Below the pieces are notes generated by a model, which saw only the letters and a program-made list of their open reading frames with translations, had not been told where the DNA came from and made no database searches. A stretch of 64,000 nt of DNA, from positions 62,001 to 126,000 of the forward strand of contig JAUXVT010000049.1 of assembly GCA_030680405.1 (NCBI GenBank). Reading direction: 5' to 3'. Positions 55,353 to 64,000 of the stretch are shown in pieces. The translations under genes and the position numbers were made by a program. This stretch comes from Thiobacillus sp. (GTDB lineage: Bacteria > Pseudomonadota > Gammaproteobacteria > Burkholderiales > Thiobacillaceae). Positions within the stretch are counted from its first letter, which is position 1. The number at the start of each line of letters is the position of its first letter.

Positions 55353-55645
55353 GGGTGGGTGGAAGAGGAATACGAAACGGCCTACATTCCCGGTGCCCTT
55401 TCAGTAACGTACAAGGAGGGCAGTGCCAAGGAAGTCGGGTTCGATCCGGCAGACGACCAGCTCGCGCTGAACAATCTGCCCAAGGACAAAAACACGCCGT
55501 TCATGATGTATTGCGATGGAACCCTCTGGTGGAGGAGCTACAAATCCGCCGTCATGGCGATTCAGGCCGGCTGGAAGAATGTCCACTGGTTCCGCGGTGG
55601 CTTCCGGGAATGGAAAGAGGCGGGCTTGCCCGTTGAAGCAAAGAA
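55353..55645 (+). pseudogene. rhodanese-domain gene, truncated and inactive
   Basis: From GWVEEEYETAYIPGAL the frame matches a rhodanese-like protein (SAKEVGFDPADDQL, WFRGGFREWKEAGLPVE). The 5' end is missing and replaced by transposase DNA. The active-site loop reads MYCDGTLWWRSYK; in relatives the position of the first W of WW is the catalytic Cys (consensus CNGPxCWKSYK), so it cannot transfer sulphur. The stop codon is also gone, and the frame reads on through the terminator into antisense gyrB. Confidence 0.75.
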
Positions 55646-55669
55646 AAACCAGCTTATCCTGGATGTGCA

Positions 55670-55696
55670 AAAAGCCCGGCATTGCCGGGCTTTTTT
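55670..55696. terminator. bidirectional terminator at the 3' end of gyrB
   Basis: Stem GCCCGGC/GCCGGGC with a 3-base loop, A-run on the left and TTTTTT on the right, so it works in both directions. It ends gyrB (30 bases past the stop) and the rhodanese side. Confidence 0.88.
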
Positions 55697-55726
55697 GTGG
55701 ATGATCAAGCGGGTAAACGCCCGGAT

Positions 55727-59349
<3,623 letters not shown>

Positions 59350-59528
59350 TTATATATTCCTGAGAATCATAATAAAGGCGACCTAAAACCGGGGATAAGT
59401 TGAATTTATCAATTAAAACAAAAGCTTGTTATTATTTTTTGGGTGGGGGTAAAACCTTGGCAACGTGGGATGGATGGGGATGAATTTCCCCCAAACTACG
59501 CACGACTCGCTTTATCCACATTTCATCC
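59350..59528. other. candidate oriC segment (dnaA-dnaN gap)
   Basis: 179 bases: an AT-rich tract at about 59400-59440 (ATTAAAACAAAAGCTTGTTA) that could be the unwinding element, and a perfect DnaA box TTATCCACA at 59512-59520. A weaker GGGGATAAG lies at 59391. Only one perfect box here. Confidence 0.55.
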
Positions 59529-60866
59529 TCAGCCAGTCAGGCTTTGTAATAACATCAGATAGTCGCGTCCGATGTCGGCTTGGGTTTCGCGCAGCTCGGC
59601 CACCTTGCGGCAGGCGTGAATGACCGTGGTGTGGTCGCGCCCGCCGAACGATTCGCCGATCTCCGGCAGGCTCTGGTTGGTGAGTTCCTTCGCCAGCGCC
59701 ATTGCAATCTGGCGCGGACGCGCCAGATTGCGCGTGCGTTTTTTGGAAAACATGTCGGCAACCTTGATCTTGTAAAAGTCGGCGACGGTTTTCTGGATGT
59801 TCTCGATCGAGACGATACGCGAGGTCGATGCGATGAGATCGCGCAGGGCTTCCTTCACCAGTTCCAGCGTGATAGGTTTTTCATGGAAGCGCGAAAACGC
59901 GATCACCCGTTTCAGGGCGCCTTCCAGTTCGCGCACGTTGGAACGCACCTGCTTGGCAATAAAGAAGGCGACGTTCTCGTCGAGCTTGATATTTTCCGCC
60001 TGTGCCTTGGCCAGCAGGATGGCTACCCGCATTTCCAGTTCCGGCGGCTCGACGGCTACCGTCAATCCCCAAGCAAAGCGCGATTTCAGGCGGTCGTCGA
60101 GCCCGCTGATTTCCTTGGGGAAGGTGTCGCAGGTGATGACGATCTGTTTCTTGTTCTCGATCAGCGAGTTGAAGACGTAGAAAAACTCTTCCTGGGTGCG
60201 GTCTTTCTTGGCCAGGAACTGAATATCGTCGATCAACAATAAATCCAGCGACATGTAGCGTCGCTTCAGGTCATCGAACTGTTTGTTCAGGTAAGCCTTG
60301 ACCACATCATCCACATAATCGTTGGCATGGATATAGCTGATGCGCGCGTCGGGGTTGGCCTGGCGCACGGTGTTGCCAATGGCTTGCAACAGGTGGGTTT
60401 TACCCAGTCCCACGCCGCCATATACAAACAACGGGTTGTAGGCCACGCCGGGGTTGTTGGCAATTTGCAGCGCGGCGGCGCGCGCCAGCTGGTTGGCGCG
60501 ACCGGAGACGAAGTTATCAAAATTGAAACCGGGATTGATGCGCAGGCCAACCTGGGCAGGCGCAGCGGCACGAGCAGGAGCGGCATACGCTGCGGCGGCC
60601 GGGGCAGCGGGCGGCCGCGGGGCGCTGGGTTTTTTGCCCAGTGCATAGGTGATGGAGACCGGGTGCGTGTAAAACTCCTGGGCCCAGCCATCGATGTGTT
60701 CGGCGAATTTTTCACGCACCCAGTCCATCACGAAATGATTGGGCGCCAGAATGCGCACGTCGCCGCCCGCATCGTCAAACACCAGGGGCTTGATCCATGT
60801 GCTGAATTGCTGCTGGGTCAGATTGGCGCGGAAGCGCTCTTGGCAAAGGTCCCAGAAGGAATCCAT
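59529..60866 (-). CDS. dnaA: chromosomal replication initiator DnaA
   Basis: 445 residues from ATG 60866 ([15 protein letters not shown]). Domain I, an Ala/Pro linker (about 85-115), AAA+ with [16 protein letters not shown] and [13 protein letters not shown]-binding [16 protein letters not shown]. Upstream ATGs add up to 15 residues but no ribosome site decides. A DnaA box 68 bases upstream suggests autoregulation. Confidence 0.97.
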   Translation of the reverse strand: MDSFWDLCQERFRANLTQQQFSTWIKPLVFDDAGGDVRILAPNHFVMDWVREKFAEHIDGWAQEFYTHPVSITYALGKKPSAPRPPAAPAAAAYAAPARAAAPAQVGLRINPGFNFDNFVSGRANQLARAAALQIANNPGVAYNPLFVYGGVGLGKTHLLQAIGNTVRQANPDARISYIHANDYVDDVVKAYLNKQFDDLKRRYMSLDLLLIDDIQFLAKKDRTQEEFFYVFNSLIENKKQIVITCDTFPKEISGLDDRLKSRFAWGLTVAVEPPELEMRVAILLAKAQAENIKLDENVAFFIAKQVRSNVRELEGALKRVIAFSRFHEKPITLELVKEALRDLIASTSRIVSIENIQKTVADFYKIKVADMFSKKRTRNLARPRQIAMALAKELTNQSLPEIGESFGGRDHTTVIHACRKVAELRETQADIGRDYLMLLQSLTG

Positions 60867-60933
60867 AGTTAGAAGGTGGGAAGCGGAAAGCTGCATGGGA
60901 TTCGAATGCAAATCTTACTCCCCTTCGACGAGG

Positions 60934-60942
60934 TTATCCACA
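60934..60942 (+). promoter_or_regulatory. DnaA box between dnaA and rpmH
   Basis: Perfect TTATCCACA. It lies in the divergent gap, 68 bases from the dnaA start and 42 bases before the rpmH promoter -35. Either an origin box or an autoregulatory site. Confidence 0.8.
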
Positions 60943-60983
60943 GGCACGAAAGGCTGGGTACAGCGTAGTGTGCCAACACAAAC

Positions 60984-61013
60984 TTGACATCCTCCCAGCG
61001 AGGCGAGTTTAAT
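60984..61013 (+). promoter_or_regulatory. sigma-70 promoter of rpmH
   Basis: Perfect -35 TTGACA (60984-60989) and -10 TTTAAT (61008-61013), 18-base spacer. It drives the rpmH-rnpA-yidC-mnmE genes. Confidence 0.75.
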
Positions 61014-61095
61014 ACGCGGTTTTTCAACAGATTTTTTGTGTTCGGTCGTCCTGCTCTGGCGGGATCGGGCCAACGCCAGCCAGAGAGGATATGTC

Positions 61096-61230
61096 ATGAA
61101 ACGTACTTATCAGCCATCTACCGTCCGTCGCAAGCGCACCCACGGTTTCCGCGCTCGCATGAAAACCAAGTCTGGTCGTGCCGTGATCAACGCACGCCGC
61201 GCCAAGGGCCGTACCCGTCTGGCTGTCTAA
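61096..61230 (+). CDS. rpmH: ribosomal protein L34
   Basis: 44 residues, [18 protein letters not shown] then [13 protein letters not shown], fully typical. First gene right of the origin. AGAGAGGA ribosome site. Confidence 0.97.
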   Translation: MKRTYQPSTVRRKRTHGFRARMKTKSGRAVINARRAKGRTRLAV

Positions 61231-61268
61231 TCGATACCCTTCCCAACAAAGCGGGTGGTGCGCGCATC

Positions 61269-61646
61269 ATGGATGCGCGTTTGGTCAACAAGGCCGATTT
61301 CGATCAGGTGTTTGCCGATAACCAGCGCGCCCGAACGGATTATGTGATGGTGATGGCACGCCCCAACCAGATGGGGTACCCGCGGTTGGGGATGGTGATT
61401 GCCAAACGCCTGCTTGCGCGTGCGGTGGACCGCAACCGCGTCAAGCGATGCGTGCGCGAAAGCTTCCGGCAGGTTTTGCCGGAGCTTCCCGCATGTGACT
61501 TCGTCGTTCGCCTGATTGCCAAGCCGGTTGCCGGCGAAGAGGCACGCGATTTGTCACGCACGTTTAAACGTGCTGGCCATCGGGCCATGGCAAAATGGCC
61601 AACCGCTCCGGCAGGTGAAGCTGCACCGGAATTCTCTCCCAACTAA
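61269..61646 (+). CDS. rnpA: ribonuclease P protein component
   Basis: 125 residues: LVNKADFDQVF, then GMVIAKRLLARAVDRNRVKR with the RNR signature, FVVRLIAK. Processes tRNA 5' ends with the RNA subunit. ATG 61269 is used although no ribosome site is visible; 38 bases after rpmH. Confidence 0.93.
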   Translation: MDARLVNKADFDQVFADNQRARTDYVMVMARPNQMGYPRLGMVIAKRLLARAVDRNRVKRCVRESFRQVLPELPACDFVVRLIAKPVAGEEARDLSRTFKRAGHRAMAKWPTAPAGEAAPEFSPN

Positions 61647-61660
61647 ACGCGTCTTGTCTC

Positions 61661-63301
61661 ATGGATAACCAGCGGCTGATCCTTTTTATCGTTTTTTCCT
61701 TCTCGCTGCTTTTGTTATGGGAAGCCTGGCAGGACAAAAGCGCGCCGGCGCCTACTGCCCCTTCCGCGACAAGCGCCCCGGCCACAAGCGCCCCGACCCC
61801 CAGCCAGGCGCTCAACACGCCCGCAGCCGCGCCGGCGCAAAAAACCGGTGTTGCCAAAGGCGTGCGCGCAGTGGTGGAAACCGACGTGTTGCGCGCCACC
61901 ATCGATGCCAACGGCGGCGACCTGCGTGAGTTGCAATTGCTGTCTTATCGCGAAACGGAAGACAAGAACCAGATTTTCACCCTGTTCGAAGACGATCAGA
62001 CGCGGCCTTATCTGGCGCAAAGTGGCCTGGTTGGCGAAGGCCTGCCGACGCATCGCAGCGTGTTTCAGCTCAACCCCGGCACCTATCGCCTGGCCGGCGG
62101 TGCCGCACAGTTGGAGGTTCCGCTGGTATGGAACGATCCCGCCACCGGCGTGCGCGTTGAAAAAACCTATATTTTCAAGCGTGGCAGCTATCAGATCGTC
62201 GTCAGAACCCGCGTCATCAATGGTGGAACCCAGCCCATCGATCTGACCCCGTACTACCAGTTCACTCGCCACGGCGAAGCGCCGCGCGGATCGTCTTTTT
62301 TCCTGTACACCTACACCGGCCCGGCGTTTTATACCGACGCCAAGAAATTCCAGAAGGTCAAGTTCAAGGACATTCAGGAAGGCAAGACCGACTTCGAGAA
62401 AACCGCCGATAACGGTTGGGTCGGGATGGTGCAGCACCACTTCGTGTCGGCCTGGCTGCCCGAAGGTAGCGCCAAGCGAGAGTTTTACACTCGCGCATTA
62501 GGCGACGGCCAGTATTCAGCCGGGCTGATTCTGGCCGAAGGCACGCTCGCGCCTGGCCAGCAAAAAGCGTTTACCGTACCGCTTTATGCCGGGCCGCAAA
62601 CCCAGACCATGCTGGAAAAAACCGCGCCAGGGCTCGACCTGGTGCGTGACTACGGCTGGCTCACGCCGCTGGCTTACCCGATTTACTGGTCGCTGGAAAA
62701 AATCGAGCGCCTGGTCGGCAATTGGGGCTGGGCCATCATTATCCTGACCTTCCTCCTCAAGCTGGCACTGTATCCGTTGTCGGCAGCGGGCTACAAGTCG
62801 ATGGCGAAGATGAAGAAGCTGACGCCGCGCCTGCAGAAGCTGAAAGAAACCTACGGCGACGACCGCGCCAAACTGCATCAGGCGATGGCGGAGATGTACA
62901 AGACCGAGAAAATCAACCCGCTCGGCGGCTGCCTGCCCATCCTGATCCAGATTCCGGTGTTTATCGCGCTGTACTGGGTTTTGCTCGCGGCGGTGGAAAT
63001 GCGCGGCGCACCCTGGCTGGGCTGGATTACCGACCTGACCGCGCCGGATCCGTGGTTCATTCTGCCGGTCATCATGGGCATCACCTCGATCCTGCAGGTG
63101 AAGCTCAATCCGCAGCCGATGGACCCAATGCAGGCCAAGATCATGATGATCATGCCGGTGGCGTTCACCGTCATGTTCGTGTTCTTCCCGGCCGGTCTGG
63201 TGCTGTATTGGGTCGTCAACAACATCCTGTCCATCGCGCAGCAGTGGGCGATCAACAAGCAGGTCCAGGGCGGTGGCAAACCCGCCGCCGGCAAGACCTG
63301 A
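61661..63301 (+). CDS. yidC: membrane protein insertase YidC
   Basis: 546 residues. First helix [20 protein letters not shown], large periplasmic domain (about 60-330), then helices with [36 protein letters not shown] and [11 protein letters not shown]. Inserts proteins alone or with Sec. Directly follows rnpA with 14 bases between; yidD is absent from the gap. Confidence 0.95.
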   Translation: MDNQRLILFIVFSFSLLLLWEAWQDKSAPAPTAPSATSAPATSAPTPSQALNTPAAAPAQKTGVAKGVRAVVETDVLRATIDANGGDLRELQLLSYRETEDKNQIFTLFEDDQTRPYLAQSGLVGEGLPTHRSVFQLNPGTYRLAGGAAQLEVPLVWNDPATGVRVEKTYIFKRGSYQIVVRTRVINGGTQPIDLTPYYQFTRHGEAPRGSSFFLYTYTGPAFYTDAKKFQKVKFKDIQEGKTDFEKTADNGWVGMVQHHFVSAWLPEGSAKREFYTRALGDGQYSAGLILAEGTLAPGQQKAFTVPLYAGPQTQTMLEKTAPGLDLVRDYGWLTPLAYPIYWSLEKIERLVGNWGWAIIILTFLLKLALYPLSAAGYKSMAKMKKLTPRLQKLKETYGDDRAKLHQAMAEMYKTEKINPLGGCLPILIQIPVFIALYWVLLAAVEMRGAPWLGWITDLTAPDPWFILPVIMGITSILQVKLNPQPMDPMQAKIMMIMPVAFTVMFVFFPAGLVLYWVVNNILSIAQQWAINKQVQGGGKPAAGKT

Positions 63302-64000
63302 CCTGATTGCCGCCATCGCCACCGCGCCCGGTCGCGGTGGGGTGGGGGTGGTGCGGGTATCGGGAGCGGAGATTGCTCCGCTTGCTGTAGCGATCCTCGG
63401 ACGCGTACCCGAGCCGCGTCACGCCACCTTTGCCCGTTTTCTTGATGGCGAGGGCGGGATGCTCGACGAGGGCATCGCGCTGTATTTTTCCGCGCCGCAC
63501 TCATTCACCGGTGAACACGTGCTGGAGCTGCAAGGACACGGCGGGCCGGTGGTGTTGAATCTGATCCTGCAACGCTGTCTCGAACTCGGTGCGCGTCTGG
63601 CCGAGCCTGGCGAATTCACCCGGCGCGCCTACCTCAATGGCAAGCTCGATCTGGCGCAGGCCGAGGCGGTTGCCGATCTGATCAACGCTGCGTCCAGTGA
63701 GGCAGTGCGCTCGGCGGTGCGCTCGCTGTCTGGCGCATTTTCGGTGCGGATTGCCGAGCTGGTCGAGGCGCTGACCCGCCTGCGCATGCTGGTCGAAGCC
63801 ACGCTGGACTTTCCCGAAGAAGAAATCGATTTTTTGCGCGACGCCGATGCGTTTGGCCGGCTGGATGTCATTGACGCCAGCCTGCAGGCGGTACGTTCTC
63901 AGGCCAGGCAGGGCGCGTTGCTGCGTGAAGGCCTGACAGTGGTGCTGATCGGCCAGCCGAATGTCGGCAAGTCGAGCCTGCTCAACCAGCTGGCCGGATT
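63273..64000 (+). CDS. mnmE: tRNA modification GTPase MnmE, 3' part outside window
   Basis: Open from GTG 63273 to the window edge, 242 codons, no stop. [20 protein letters not shown] is the folate-binding N-terminal domain start; [17 protein letters not shown] and [20 protein letters not shown] follow; the G1 loop [12 protein letters not shown] is near the edge. With MnmG it modifies wobble uridine. GTG is inside the yidC 3' end (29-base overlap); no other start in frame is nearer. Confidence 0.9.
   Translation, partial: MANPPPARPDLIAAIATAPGRGGVGVVRVSGAEIAPLAVAILGRVPEPRHATFARFLDGEGGMLDEGIALYFSAPHSFTGEHVLELQGHGGPVVLNLILQRCLELGARLAEPGEFTRRAYLNGKLDLAQAEAVADLINAASSEAVRSAVRSLSGAFSVRIAELVEALTRLRMLVEATLDFPEEEIDFLRDADAFGRLDVIDASLQAVRSQARQGALLREGLTVVLIGQPNVGKSSLLNQLAG

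Overview
This window looks like the replication-origin region of a high-GC betaproteobacterium. Gene order around dnaA, the def-fmt-rsmB-DUF4390-ntrY-ntrX-trkA-trkH block and the LysM-dprA-smg-topA block suggest the Nitrosomonadales/Thiobacillus side of the class. That placement is inferred from synteny and gene content; no rRNA or tRNA gene was found here. No stretch longer than about 250 bases lacks a gene or gene remnant.

Left edge (1-3750, minus strand): a visibly AT-richer island with an eroded DNA phosphorothioation (Dnd) locus. dndC and a small Dnd-associated gene look mostly intact. They are followed by the 3' part of dndD, the 5' part of dndE joined to the 3' part of an ATPase gene, a four-helix membrane protein, and the start of a DGQHR/DndB-like gene that leaves the window. 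A truncated HIT-family gene precedes dndC. Three junctions have the same form: the start of one gene meets a later part of the cluster.

3762-32065: an AbrB/PIN toxin-antitoxin pair, srkA with an in-frame insert, class II ribonucleotide reductase (nrdJ), a broken phosphonate/phosphate-binding protein gene, patatin, GIY-YIG, HDOD and DUF502 genes, cbiX between two direct repeats, an ACT regulator and a permease. Then come the glycolate oxidase operon glcDEF with a persulfide dioxygenase, mobA-glycosyltransferase-M48 protease, rpmE, rho with a structured C-rich leader, trxA, fdxA and the recombination pair addB-addA.

32137-49217: small envelope proteins, one behind a near-perfect sigma-54 promoter, then argJ, cytochrome c, a DUF815 ATPase and a Nudix/ThiE fusion separated by a palindromic element. 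phoU sits behind a Pho-box promoter. A long minus-strand gene train follows, def-fmt-rsmB-DUF4390-ntrY-ntrX-trkA-trkH-TPR-yggX, many members joined by 4-base overlaps. It links N-terminal processing and rRNA methylation to a two-component system and potassium uptake. The NtrX-like regulator has lost the motifs needed for sigma-54 activation.

49377-64000: LysM protein, dprA, smg and topA; an IS481 transposase remnant joined to a broken rhodanese gene; then gyrB, dnaN and dnaA (minus) diverging from rpmH, rnpA, yidC and mnmE (plus, cut by the window end). Perfect DnaA boxes lie on both sides of dnaA, and an AT-rich tract lies in the dnaA-dnaN gap. yidD is missing from its usual place between rnpA and yidC.
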